Source: a virus
Virus record (IMG/VR): IMGVR_UViG_3300017743_000005
Coordinates: 1 to 64,000 of that record
Strand: one strand, 5' to 3'
Length of the DNA: 64,000 nt
This document shows positions 41,701 to 52,300 of this stretch, piece after piece. Numbering within the stretch: position 1 is the first letter of the stretch; each line of letters starts with the position of its first letter. The position numbers and the translations under genes are program-made. The notes beneath the pieces are model-generated. The model was not told the DNA's origin. It did not search any database and saw only the letters and a program-made list of their open reading frames with translations.

Positions 41701-43190
41701 TCAAAATAAGAAATGGGTTCGTCTCGTTCCGAAATTACATTTTCTATTTTCCAACGACTTATGCTTTTGTTTACACTTGCAAGTTGATCTTCATCAGTTG
41801 GATATGTTCCTGTGTGTGTATTACTCTCTTCATTAAATGAATATTCGTCATAAACATTTGATACTCTTACCCACGGATGGTTTTCAGTTCTATTGCTTTT
41901 TTTAAAAATATACACAGCACCAAAATTGTTATCATGTGCAGGTGATCCCACTAAAAGGTAGTCTTGGAACAAAGAAACCGATGCGCCAAATTCTGAACCA
42001 GGTTCACCCTCAAGTATATTTATCAAACCCCAATTGTCTACACCACCTTTTTCTTTATCATATACAAAAACGTGACCATGTGCGTGTATTTCATTTTGAC
42101 CACGTATATGGGAATGTGACGAACCAATTACACAAGTTTGTCTGTCTATATCAACAGAACATCCGAATTTATCATTTATTGTATAATTATCGTGTATAAG
42201 TAAGTTACCAAGTTGGTCTGTGAGTAAATCACACGAATCTCCACTAACTTCCTGAGAAACTCCATTTTGAGTAAATGGACAATAAAATTCTTTTAATATA
42301 CTAAAACCACTTGGTCTATTATATGCAACATTCTCGTTTGAATACAACAATAGTTCTGCTTTACCGGTTTTTATGTCAGATGGAACATCCTCTGATACAG
42401 GACACCCCACGATTAAATATTTTTGAAATGATGAAGTTTCTTTTCCGAAACTTAAATTATTAAAATCAAAATTACCATCAGAACTTGTTTCTCTTGATAT
42501 TTCCCGTGAGTTTGATGAAATTCCATATGAATCTCCAGAACTCAATGATGAGTCACTTATTATTAAATTAGTTGACCCATCGTCTATTATTTTTATAGAA
42601 CCTAGATCAGAACTTTTATCTTTAATGATCAGTGTATTCGGTGAAACCTTGTCACCCATTTTATTTTTTGAAAAGTCGATCACCCACGCAGTATCGCCTA
42701 GTTTTCGTATTTCCTGTTTTAAATTTTGTTGTGAGTTTACCGAATCAAACTCAGATGGTTGCTTTCCGAAATACCCTGTCTCAGAACCAAACACCATCAA
42801 TGGGTTTGTGGTATTATCTGAATCCTCTGATATACCGTAACTATTGTAGAATAAGTGATTAATAGAATCATATACAGTTCTACAATATGTTCCGTCTTTG
42901 TTGATGAGTTCGGTTTCTCGGTCAAAGTTGGGGTGGTTTTTTGGAAAGAAAGTTCCTTTGATTTTTTTTGCAAATCGTATTTGAACATTTGGGGTTGTCT
43001 CCGACTGCTCAAGTGATATTCTGTTATTTATATCTGAAAATAAAGGAACCTGTTCACGTTTAGTATTGTCTGTATATATTTCCTGTTCAAGAACCAACTC
43101 ATTGGTTGACTCCATAGAAGAGTATGACCACTTTCGTTTCGCACGAAACTTCCTCACATTCTTATCGGAAAGTTTTATATTTTTTATCAT
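38736..43190 (-). CDS. Large tail protein: FG-GAP propeller, LysM and dockerin-like repeats
   Basis: A 1484-residue protein. Residues ~330-1020 hold FG-GAP-type propeller blades, for example FGCSVDIDRQTCVIGSSHSH (~342), FGASVSLFQDYLLVGSPAHD (~400), FGESVKMTESNIFVGSHTNN (~550) and FGNDVSVLGSSFIVGSPCED (~805). Near 1160 is a dockerin-like DVNEDSLFDIKDVANIYKYI. Two LysM-like units follow at ~1195-1241 (KYVVSRETLQTIARQYEVGV) and ~1245-1288. A second dockerin-like DIDGDGVVSSIDAHLLARYF is at ~1360. The C-terminus ends with a TTIGLY-VAK block shared with the next gene. It is likely a tail or baseplate appendage binding sugar or peptidoglycan. Confidence 0.8.
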   Translation of the reverse strand: MIKNIKLSDKNVRKFRAKRKWSYSSMESTNELVLEQEIYTDNTKREQVPLFSDINNRISLEQSETTPNVQIRFAKKIKGTFFPKNHPNFDRETELINKDGTYCRTVYDSINHLFYNSYGISEDSDNTTNPLMVFGSETGYFGKQPSEFDSVNSQQNLKQEIRKLGDTAWVIDFSKNKMGDKVSPNTLIIKDKSSDLGSIKIIDDGSTNLIISDSSLSSGDSYGISSNSREISRETSSDGNFDFNNLSFGKETSSFQKYLIVGCPVSEDVPSDIKTGKAELLLYSNENVAYNRPSGFSILKEFYCPFTQNGVSQEVSGDSCDLLTDQLGNLLIHDNYTINDKFGCSVDIDRQTCVIGSSHSHIRGQNEIHAHGHVFVYDKEKGGVDNWGLINILEGEPGSEFGASVSLFQDYLLVGSPAHDNNFGAVYIFKKSNRTENHPWVRVSNVYDEYSFNEESNTHTGTYPTDEDQLASVNKSISRWKIENVISERDEPISYFDNSTLDITTFGGKVIATQGEYQNTPDFAIGDPTYDLVGVITIKSDEFKSFNRFGESVKMTESNIFVGSHTNNLCAVISWEMINDEFSYTHEQTISVDGISEYNLEDIVQSPNFDTTFSVDYQAETVSFTITDPRFDNEGDEQDITDGFIYRLNSPLNKNLDGVVSHGGTFVNSVSAFGGKIYTHTLSFNELNQGVSKIYVGLESGGLLYGKESVISVSTGTTLYTLESRANQVKTLYEYDFSVSGNFMCSFDATESHLIIGNTNDRKYNQRNDSSIYTGGAVYIYKIDNKKASFIDKIYGEVDDELLYNSKFGNDVSVLGSSFIVGSPCEDASSIEINSEQQSVSISDYIQGYDYSGSDFYITNTSIKTNFTYELLGDDTPMDCKIRINITNLVMELEFLKDYEIYANFIDTSLNGYSPQTGFVNSGVYRDKTEIVYEGDVMFVDFYIAVDQDNVDSLVVSNTNDIQEINFVYYAKKNSIEGVLYYYTLFNDQPQIRNSIKTHKKSYSIRKQSCTSVALSSDFIFCGCPVEGKFPVSGLFTMQEDEIYLFNEVGTVATSFGNFSINELDYMNYNIGGKVIAYESTSIRDNKKTYVGNVFYKNGVAVISDVFEQFGELFSGTGDRGFEVEFEGSHTIYENEILCRVEPYEFNVSTNPTSLSYDKIEFDVNEDSLFDIKDVANIYKYIMGSLVDPTKTDTSIEKYVVSRETLQTIARQYEVGVTNITDISGNQVTEQTFKVGMLVLINNRIKHIVKRVESMVHISLVTGVTTEVLRRENNLRSDLSLYVGQVLTIPSGGDTVGAIKLQEGQNINTPNDDIIMTESEDVLLITSLFAGTSSVEMRESEYQKIINNLDYLKSLGSDGLDIDGDGVVSSIDAHLLARYFVGRRGTELTKNLINENSKATRSTSFEIIKYLDEKTGKNYGRKINQDFVDFRENASKDRKGSYLAPYATTIGLYQGAELAMVAKLGRPVKIIPNYPINFLIKYDT

Positions 43191-43214
43191 AAATATAACA
43201 CTTACAACAAATTA

Positions 43215-44645
43215 TTAAAAATCCAACTTTACTTTAATTAGTGTTTCTGAATCAAAACTTTTTAAAACCGGTGAACTTACCTTGGCAACTGCAACTAGTT
43301 CATTGTTTTCTGTGTACAAACCTATAGTTGTTATATATGTACGTGGGTCAGATATAAAGTCCTCGTGCCTAACTCTTCCATACCAATAATCTTTTGATAT
43401 ACCAGTTTCTACATTTTTTTGCCTTGCTTCATCTGACTGATAAACATAGGTGGGATTATTACTATAATTAAAATCTGTATTTCTTATACGAATAAAGTAA
43501 TGTTTGGATGGGATGTTTTCCGTACTGCGACACTTTATATTTCTACCATCCTGAAGTGCGTAAAATAATTTCATGAAGTTTTGGTGATTTCTCTCTGTAC
43601 CATATCTGAAACTACTATCCGATCCTTCTGCGTTTTCTACATCACCACACCAAGCAAAAAATGTACCCGTGTTGAAACTATTATCACGTGTTGAGTATTC
43701 AGGAATTGCGTTAAGTTCTGACCTGAAGAAGTTGCCTGCGTCCGATGCAACTGCATATGGATTTATAATTACAATCCCAAGGTCTGGATAGAATAAACCG
43801 AAACCTTCACCGTCACCATCCAATCCACCTCCATCAGAATAATAGTCTTCTGTTTGTGGTGAAACATCGGTTAATGATCCTTTTATTATATTAAAAACTT
43901 TACCTATTCTTGATTGGCCTGCTTCGATTTGTGTATCGTTTTGATAACGACTATCGTCACGAAAAGTTTGCTCGTATATAAATTCTTTTAGTTCATTGGT
44001 TTCAGGATCTACATATGGATGCTTTAGTTTTAATGTAAACTCAAGATTTCCTTCATCGAGTTTTTCTCTTATTCGGTTTGCAGAGAAATTTAGTATATAA
44101 ATTGACTCTCTATCTGCAACTTCGTTACCTATCTTCGGAAATGTAAAAAAGGAGTCACCTGGTCCAAGTAAAATGTTTTTATACTGATTATATATAGCTT
44201 TAGTGACCGATGCCGAACGTTCTCCGACACGTGATCCGTATCCATTTTTGTCACCATACGAAACGCTAAATTGAGTTTCTGAATTTTCTTCTTCAACAGG
44301 TAGATTATACACATTGGCATAATAGTCACCAGATTTAACATCTGTCCAATTATCTGAGTGAAATAATGTAGTTTCTGCTATGTTTACATTTTGAGAATAG
44401 TTTTCGTTATATAGAGGTGGTTCGTTTTCTGTTATGAAACTTGGTTTCGTAATATCATATTGTCCGTTTAAATCAGAATCTTGATTTGTTAGATAATAAG
44501 ACATAGGTGTGTCGAGGTCTCCTCCAGACGAATTGTCAACGAACATATCCACCAACTGAAAGTCATCATTTGAAAATGCTCCAGATGAAATTTTTAAAGT
44601 TCGTCCTGTTACTTTATCAGTATCTTCTAATTGTTTGTATATCAT
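43215..44645 (-). CDS. Tail/baseplate structural protein with TTIGLY C-terminal block
   Basis: A 476-residue protein. The N-terminus (YKQLEDTDKVTGRTLKISSG) and middle (IREKLDEGNLEFTLKLKHPY; FGLFYPDLGIVIINPYAVAS) look beta-rich and structural. The last ~50 residues, RHEDFISDPRTYITTIGLYT then ELVAVAKVSSPVLKSF, form a block I recall at the ends of structural proteins in marine T4-like phages. The same block ends the 1484-residue neighbour. It is likely part of the distal tail or baseplate. No named family. Confidence 0.7.
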   Translation of the reverse strand: MIYKQLEDTDKVTGRTLKISSGAFSNDDFQLVDMFVDNSSGGDLDTPMSYYLTNQDSDLNGQYDITKPSFITENEPPLYNENYSQNVNIAETTLFHSDNWTDVKSGDYYANVYNLPVEEENSETQFSVSYGDKNGYGSRVGERSASVTKAIYNQYKNILLGPGDSFFTFPKIGNEVADRESIYILNFSANRIREKLDEGNLEFTLKLKHPYVDPETNELKEFIYEQTFRDDSRYQNDTQIEAGQSRIGKVFNIIKGSLTDVSPQTEDYYSDGGGLDGDGEGFGLFYPDLGIVIINPYAVASDAGNFFRSELNAIPEYSTRDNSFNTGTFFAWCGDVENAEGSDSSFRYGTERNHQNFMKLFYALQDGRNIKCRSTENIPSKHYFIRIRNTDFNYSNNPTYVYQSDEARQKNVETGISKDYWYGRVRHEDFISDPRTYITTIGLYTENNELVAVAKVSSPVLKSFDSETLIKVKLDF

Positions 44646-44646
44646 C

Positions 44647-45312
44647 TTAGTAGTTAATTGCGTTTATTAATTCAGTTTCAGACTGAGCCTCTGTAAATAC
44701 ACGAACCGGGATAGTTATTGACCCACCTGTTTCATTTCCTATAATAGTGAGTGTAGTAACCACACTTCTTGTAAGTGATGCGTTGGGTCTAAATGTGAAC
44801 GATAAACCAACGGCAGTTGTTGATTGTTCACTTGACGTATCACCTATGAACAAGGATGTTGTTTGAGATACCGAAGCATCTACTCCAGAACCCTCTAGGG
44901 TTCCTGCATCACTATTTGATAATACGGCCGTGTAACCAAGAGTTGTGTTATACACAGGATCAGTTGTTGGTGTAATGGAAATGTATCCCTGGTAATCCGT
45001 ATCAAGTGTTATACTTTGTTGTCCGAGTTTTATCTTCGGGACCATTTGAGTTCCTGATGGTAATGTGACAAGTTTGTATTTAAGTGCCTGCGTTTCGTCT
45101 GTAAGTGGTTCAAAGACTGGCATTGTTCGTAAAGCCGCATCGTAATATTGTGAACCCTCGGGATGCGTTGTATCGTATAGTGTATAATCTATCTCATCAT
45201 CTGCAAGTGCAAAACTTGTAATATTTAATCCGTTTTCAGAAGCCAGTAGTTCTCTTCCACGTTTTGTAAGCACAGCTTCAACTGTAATTGTTTCGTTATT
45301 TAGGTATCCCAT
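44647..45312 (-). CDS. Conserved phage structural protein (221 aa)
   Basis: A 221-residue protein starting MGYLNNETITVEAVLTKRGR, then NGLNITSFALADDEIDYTLY and a TMPVFEPLTDETQALKYKLV block. This N-terminal signature is common in large marine phages and is usually annotated as a structural protein. The C-terminal ~90 residues form an Ig-like beta domain (LSFTFRPNASLTRSVVTTLT, ending in SITIPVRVFTE). It starts a group of three adjacent genes with 1-3 nt spacing and has an AT-rich octamer 23 nt upstream. Confidence 0.7.
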   Translation of the reverse strand: MGYLNNETITVEAVLTKRGRELLASENGLNITSFALADDEIDYTLYDTTHPEGSQYYDAALRTMPVFEPLTDETQALKYKLVTLPSGTQMVPKIKLGQQSITLDTDYQGYISITPTTDPVYNTTLGYTAVLSNSDAGTLEGSGVDASVSQTTSLFIGDTSSEQSTTAVGLSFTFRPNASLTRSVVTTLTIIGNETGGSITIPVRVFTEAQSETELINAINY

Positions 45313-45334
45313 GACTAATATATATATTTTACAC

Positions 45335-45342
45335 TATAAATA
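45335..45342. promoter_or_regulatory. Palindromic AT-rich octamer upstream of 221-aa gene
   Basis: Plus-strand TATAAATATTTATA at 45335-45348 reads TATAAATA on both strands, 23 nt before the ATG at 45312. It is the only gap (46 nt) in this gene group. Promoter role inferred. Confidence 0.35.
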
Positions 45343-45358
45343 TTTATATACAATATTT

Positions 45359-46312
45359 TTATGTACTTATTATTCTTCCTTTAATTTTTCTGAATTTTCC
45401 GTTAGCTATTTTTCTCACACCAACATTACTCCCACCTTCAATTTTAAACTTTTGCATTTCTTGTTGCTCTGTGTTTTGCATATCAAAAGCTTCTTTTTCG
45501 GTAAAGCCCATATTAATTTTATCAAGTGTATAGTCTGCGTAGTTTTTAAAAGCACTAACAAATTCATCAGGTTGACGATAATAATAATCTAACCCACCAT
45601 TGTATCGTAGATATTCATCGTTTGTTATTGGTTGTCGTTGTGATTCTTCAAGATAAACACTCGTTTGCTCAGTCCGACCTTCATGGTAGAAGTAAGATAC
45701 TTCAGATGTCACACGTTCTCCAACTGAAACATTTCCATAATCTAAAGTATCTGAGTAAAACATTACATTGTCAATCATTCCACAAAATCTACCAATCTCT
45801 ATGTTGTCAAAATTTACAAATGGACGAGTAAATCCAATATCATGCGAACCAGAATAAACATTGTCAACAAACAATCTCGAAATTCCACTTGGATAAAAAT
45901 TTACCACCACACAATGCCACGTTTCTTTATTTAATTTTACAAAAAAACTATAATCTTCACCTGATTCAGACGTGTTCCAGTTTGTTCCAATTTCCAATGA
46001 TTGTTCATTTGCGTTTATTACAACTCCACTTAAATTATCATCAGTAATTGATCTATTTAAAACTATTCCTGATGATGGTGAACTTGTTTGTTCTAAATAT
46101 ACCCAAAAAGCAATACACACAGAGTTTGTATAAATTGTATTTGATTTTATTACTTTTATATATTCGTTTGTGTTACTTTCATCCTCACTTGTGTTATTTT
46201 TTAAACGGACAATATTTCTATACTCACGATCTTGTCCACCTGTTAGTAAATCTGCTCCGTATAAAACTCCGTAAGCATCCGTATCACTTGAATTTATTAT
46301 TTTTGTTGCCAT
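45359..46312 (-). CDS. LamG/ConA-like tail protein (317 aa)
   Basis: A 317-residue protein. Residues ~50-175 resemble a concanavalin/LamG-like jelly roll: SVCIAFWVYLEQTSSP, LEIGTNWNTSESGEDYSFFV, KETWHCVVVNFYPSGISRLF and IEIGRFCGMIDNVMFYSDTL. Such domains bind sugars or serve as structural spacers in phage tails. The C-terminal ~120 residues (NGGLDYYYRQPDEFVSAFKN, then a helix and a Lys/Gly-rich tail) are of unknown fold. It lies 2 nt after the giant tail protein, which has a similar LamG-like domain. Confidence 0.7.
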   Translation of the reverse strand: MATKIINSSDTDAYGVLYGADLLTGGQDREYRNIVRLKNNTSEDESNTNEYIKVIKSNTIYTNSVCIAFWVYLEQTSSPSSGIVLNRSITDDNLSGVVINANEQSLEIGTNWNTSESGEDYSFFVKLNKETWHCVVVNFYPSGISRLFVDNVYSGSHDIGFTRPFVNFDNIEIGRFCGMIDNVMFYSDTLDYGNVSVGERVTSEVSYFYHEGRTEQTSVYLEESQRQPITNDEYLRYNGGLDYYYRQPDEFVSAFKNYADYTLDKINMGFTEKEAFDMQNTEQQEMQKFKIEGGSNVGVRKIANGKFRKIKGRIIST

Positions 46313-46314
46313 TT

Positions 46315-49300
46315 TTATGTATTGTCTGGATTATTTATAATATCTAACACACACCCACTTTTACTGTATGGTGGAAGTCTAGTCTCATAGCAGGTTCCGT
46401 TTTCATGCAAAAATCTTATAACTTCAAAATCCGAACTCCATTCGTTTGTATTCCCGTAGTAAGTAATTGACAAACCACCTTTGCTAAAATCTTCCAATTC
46501 AAACGGACATGAGTAAGACACATGAACACCCCCAGTACCACCTGGTAAGTTGTGGCAAACTTCACCATTTTCAGATGAAATTATTCTTAATTTATCGGAT
46601 TGTACACTTTCTTCCTTGGTTACGAGTTGTGTCTGTGAATAATTCTCACAACACTCGGTCACCGGAGTTGGTGTAAATTCAGTAACCGGAGTTAACGTGG
46701 GTGTAGGGGTAAGTGTGGGGGTTGGTGTTTGAGTGGGGGTTGAGGTTGGTGTTGGGGTTTGTGTGGGTGTTTGTGTGGGTGTTTGCGTGGGTGTGGGTGT
46801 TTCTGTGGGTGTGGGTGTTTCTGTGGGTGTGGGTGTTTCTGTGGAAGTTGGTGTTTCTGTGGGAGTTGGTGTTTCTGTGTCAGTTGGAGTTGAGGTGGGG
46901 GTTTCTGTGGGAGTTGGTGTTTCAAATGTAAATGGAGTTGATGTGTCAGTTGGGGTTGAGGTTGGTGTTGGTGTTGGTGTTAACTCTATTACATCAGTTT
47001 CCTCAAACTTAAAATAAAATTCAGGTTTCTTATCAAGAGAAGACATAGATGGATACACATTCATCTCATTTTCATTTGTGTAAACAACATTCTCAGTTGG
47101 AGTATCGTCTATAAACCAAAACGAATCCATGCTTTCACCTTTGTTGGTTGTGTTTGGTCTTGTTCTCACTACACACGGTTTATAGTTAACATTACCATTG
47201 GAATCAACCGTTGTCCTTGGGGAATTTGTGGATATTTTTGAAAATTTAGACTTTCTATTATTATCTCGTATTTTTGGTTTTCCAGATACAATAAATTCAC
47301 CACGATTTCCAATGTCTACTAAATTATATTTTTTAAAATCTGTGATGATTGAGTGTATTACATTATTGGTTGTTGCATGAGAACTCAGATCATAATTTTC
47401 GTTAAAATCTTCAATTACAAACTTTTCATTTATAGGCAGAGTATATGTGGATTCATTATCATAATCATCATCTCGTCTAACACCAAATTCAAATTTTATA
47501 CTATATTCTACTTCATTGATATATCGTGGAATGTGTATTTTAGAATTATGTGTGGTAATTGTATCAGAGATTTCCCATGTTTTTTTATCATAATTTATAT
47601 TTCTCCAGTTAACCGATTTATTTATGTTATTAATTCTATTACTAACAGATATAGTAAGTGGTGGTACGAAGTTATCACCACGATTAAAATTATCGTTAAA
47701 GTTAAATTCGTAGTTTAAAAGGTTTCTAATATCAGATGAAAACAATTCAGTCGTATGAGAAGATGATAATGGACATATTATTGTTTTCTTATTTTCATAT
47801 GTATTTTTAATGTAAACTAAATCGGCAAGTTTTGTTCTATGAATTGTGTTTGATCCCGTGTCTGTGAATGTTTCAAGTAGGAAGTCCTCTCCAAGAAAAT
47901 AATTCTCATCATATGACCAAAACACATCAAGTGAACTCATGTCTATATTTTTAATTAGATTCTTAATTTGCTCTTCGTTTTCTTCATTTGTGTCTAAATT
48001 AGTTAATATTGTTTCTGTAAAATACTCACTCCGTTGATCTACGAGTGGGTGGGGTTTTATGTGGTTTTGTATATATCCAGTTGGTTCTCCATACAAATCT
48101 CGTTTGATATTATACCTATAGATGGCAACAGGCAAATATGGTCTTTTATATGATGTATATGGTAAAACTTGGGTATTTGTTGTATGTACACTGTATATGG
48201 GTTGTCGTTCACCTACACATCCATCACACACATTGTCTACAATATATCCAAATTGTATAGTCTCACTTTCTGAATTTCTAATACTTGAGTTTTCCCACGC
48301 AAAGGAGTTTGGTTTTGATTCATCAAAATTGTCAGTATTTGAGTTGGTATTTGAGTACCCAATTCTCATATTTAACAGACGGTTTTCACAATTTGAAGAT
48401 GAGTTTTCCATTAACACGAAATAACTATCCTCAATTTGTGGGTCACCGTTTACAACTTTCCATGAAATTGTTATATTGTCGTAGTATATATACCAATCAT
48501 TTACATTCTTGTATACAGGATATTCATTTAAAAGGTTGCTAGTTTTTGCATAAAATCCACCAATTCCATCGTACCTACCTCTTATGTTTTTATTTGAAAT
48601 TGTTATATAAGGTAATATCTTTTCTTCATTCAACTTACGATTTGTTAAAATACAAAAAACACTTGTTTTATTGTCGTAATACTCTCCATATGCAGGTAAA
48701 ACTAAATTCAGAGATCTAACTGACACAACCCATGCAAGGTTCTTATTACTTATTTTCTGAAACGATTTAAATAATCGTTTGTTTGGTATCAAAACGAATG
48801 AATCACCAGTTGCTATGTAATTTGTTTTCGATGCAATGTTTATATCCTGCCCTTCTTGGTACAAATCCCTAATGTGTATTACATCTGACTCATAAACAGA
48901 TTCATTTTTAGGGGAATAATTAACTATACCTTTTTGAAAATCAAACTCATTATTACTCTCATTTATCGAAGAATCAAAAATATCAGTTATGTTACTTGAA
49001 TTGTTTCGTATCCACATTTTGTTTCTTGTTCTACCTGCATTACTAATAACCCACTGCCACCCATCTTTGTATATTATCCAGTCACCAACTGGTTTTTGAG
49101 TATAATATAATTCGTTATTTATTGTTTTCTTTTCATATTGCCCATTTGCACTCACCACTTCACCTGAAAACCCACTAACCTCTATATCACCATCTGCATT
49201 AAATACATTTGTATTTTTTGGAAAAAAGAAACCCCCTCCACCACCGTTAGTTGTACTAAATTTAGTGGGAAATTCAGATTCACTCACTTCATCGTAAATA

Positions 49301-52300
49301 AAAACAACATCCTCTGATTTAAAAAACTCAGATTCTGTTCCTGTGAAGGTCAACGGGTCTTTATTTATTAACACCCATTTATTAAATAGAGTGCTGTAAA
49401 ATATATACCAGTGTGTATTTTTAGAATTAGTATAAACCTGGTGGTTGTTAACCTCTTCGTACCCACGCAAATATGTTCCATTTGCCGAAAACATAATTCC
49501 ATGAAACGAGTTTATGTTAAAACCAGAGTATTCTCGTTCATTTAATATAACAAAGAAGTTTTCTACACTTCGTTGGGTGTATGTATAACTATCATTATTT
49601 AATTCCTTTAATTCTATCTTATAGTTAGTATACTCATCATTCATGTTTATCATAAGATTACTATCAAGTACATCTTCTGAATAAATTGCTAACTTTTCAC
49701 TCATCTGACTCTCTGATCCTAGATATTCTTTTATTATTCCCATATCATAGAACAAAGAATGTTTGCCACGAATCGCAAAATATACAAATTGATTTGATTT
49801 AGACGAAGTTGCTTTTATTATTTCTAAAAAATCACTTTCATTGTTTTGTTTGAATAATAATTTATCAGACTCAACATCCATCTTAGTTTTCTTCCAGTGT
49901 GAGTTACAATTTGATAGAAAATCTTCACTTTTTCCGGATTCAATTGAACTTCGTATTTCGTCAAGATAGCAGATAAAGTAAAACTTATTCTCATGCACCG
50001 TTCCAGCATCTACATAAGAATTTGTGGTAAATTCAAAATAACAAACATTTAAATTATCTAATGAAGTTAGATTATTCATAGCATCACTTATTGCCAACTC
50101 ATTTAATATTAAATTTTCGGTCGGTGGTGATGTGTTAAGTAAATCTAAAAGTTCACCTCCTTCAATTCCAACTGAAATTGGTAGATTAGTAGGAAGAATA
50201 TAATCGTTCATACTATTTTTAGACAATGGAACAAACCCACTTCCGTATTCAACCTTTTCACTTGTTAATTTGTTTTGTGTGTTTTGTATATTAAATTTAT
50301 ATAATCTATTCGATGATAGGGTGTTCACAAAAGCATTATCAACCACAACCGAGTGGTCGGTTAGTGTTCCTAGTTTAGTCAAATTAATTTTTATATCTAC
50401 CACATCCACACTTGGAATTGTAGTATCAACCTCTTCAAGTTGACCTACCTTGTATATCATGTGAATTTCATTTTTTATATTAATTGCTTTGGAATCAAGC
50501 AACAATTGCTCAGAACACGCAAGTAGTCTTATGTCCCGTATCGTGTTTGTTTTCAACTTTACAGTGCTTGTTATTTTATAGTCTAATAAAAACGGATTTT
50601 TTATTTTGTCGTTTATTTTTATATCATACGAAGACTGATACATACCAGATGACCTTCGTATTCCATTTTCATAGTATATAATATAATTGTTTTTATCTAT
50701 ATATGTTTCAAGTTGGTCTGTTTCGGTTATCTGTACATTTTCTGAGTTGTTATTTGGTATAGGAATGAAATCATAATAATAAAAATCAGAAAACCTACCC
50801 GTATTATCAGTTTGTTGAAATGTAGAAGAAGGAACTAGGTTTGTGGTCCGATAACCTAGATTGTGGTCAACTACATCATTTATACTCAACTCACCTGTGG
50901 TATTTACTCCATCTGATGCTACGTACGGGTAATTGCAGTCATAATATTGCTTCTCACCAAAAATCTTACCAAGAACTACTAGATTTGATATATATCCCGT
51001 AAAAATTCTGCCTAAAAAATTTCCATCTTGTATGTTTATATTAACGAAAGATCCGTCAAATACTTTTTGGTTATCTTGTGTATATTCATGGAAACTTCCA
51101 TTGTCATTTAGGTCTATATATCTACCGTAGAAACTACCATAAACTCTACAATTTAAAGTTCCTCTTATATACCCACCACCTTGACGATTTATATCCCCAA
51201 CTAAGGTGTTTATTTGAAATATTCTATCGTTTTTAATATTTGTTGTTACCAATGCCCCACCGTCACTATTTCTATAATATGAACTTATTGAAGATGAAAC
51301 TTCCAAAGATTGTAGAGGTGTTTTCAAACATCCACCGTCAAACTCACTACACATATTAGAAAACATAACAGGTAAATCAATTGTTTTATCCGTATTAGTT
51401 GTATCACGACTTTCTTTTATCCAGTATTCAGCCTGTTCAAATATATCAGGTTCACTATTATATTCAGGATCTTCGGTTATTAAAACCCAACAATTATATA
51501 ACTTACTGAAAAATATAAACCATGTTTTGGATTTATTTTTAAATAGTGGGTTTTTGTTTATATTTTTACTTGAATAATATTCACCATTTGCCGAATAAAA
51601 TCCTATGTAAAGATTGCCAACTTTTGTATTTTCTAAAAAACCAGATACACTCAATACAATAGAGTTAAATTCAAGGTTGTTACCTCCGATATTTTTATTT
51701 GAGTTATATAAGTGTAGTTTTTTTGAAATTTTTTCTACTTTATATTCACGACCATCTATTGTATATGTTCCATTGTCTACCATAGTACCAAATGCACGAT
51801 TGTCAAGATTTGGGTCAGGTATTATATTTCCTGTATAATTGTCGTTTTGTGAGGTTCCTGTGATGCGATGTAACGAAAGTTGTGAGTGGAAACTTAATAT
51901 ATTTTTGTCACCCATATTAAACTTTACACGTGAATCTGCGTTTGCGAAATTTGCTATATTTTTTCTAAGTGAACTTCTTGATCTCAAACTTATATGTTTC
52001 AACCTCTCAATTGTATTGTCGGTTTTTGTTCCATCTATTATCGTGGTTTCGATTACGTTTTTTACACGTGGAGACTTTATTTTGTGTCGTTCAAGCATAC
52101 TTGGTTCTATTAAAAGTCCTGCTATTAAACGAGTTCTTGCCGGTACGAGTTTTTCTATATTCTCGAAAAAAGAAGCATCCACATATGTTTTTAAAATATT
52201 AAGATACGATTGCCAGTCAACTTTTCCAAAACCTTCTTTGTAAAATATTTTTTTAAATTCGTTAAATTTTTTATATTCCGACCTATACATATCTTGGGGA

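Noticed and set aside
46692-47017. Overlapping frames of His/Pro/Gln or Gly/Val repeats on both strands
   Set aside because: Produced by the 6-nt Thr-Pro codon repeat in all frames; only the giant protein frame continues on both sides.
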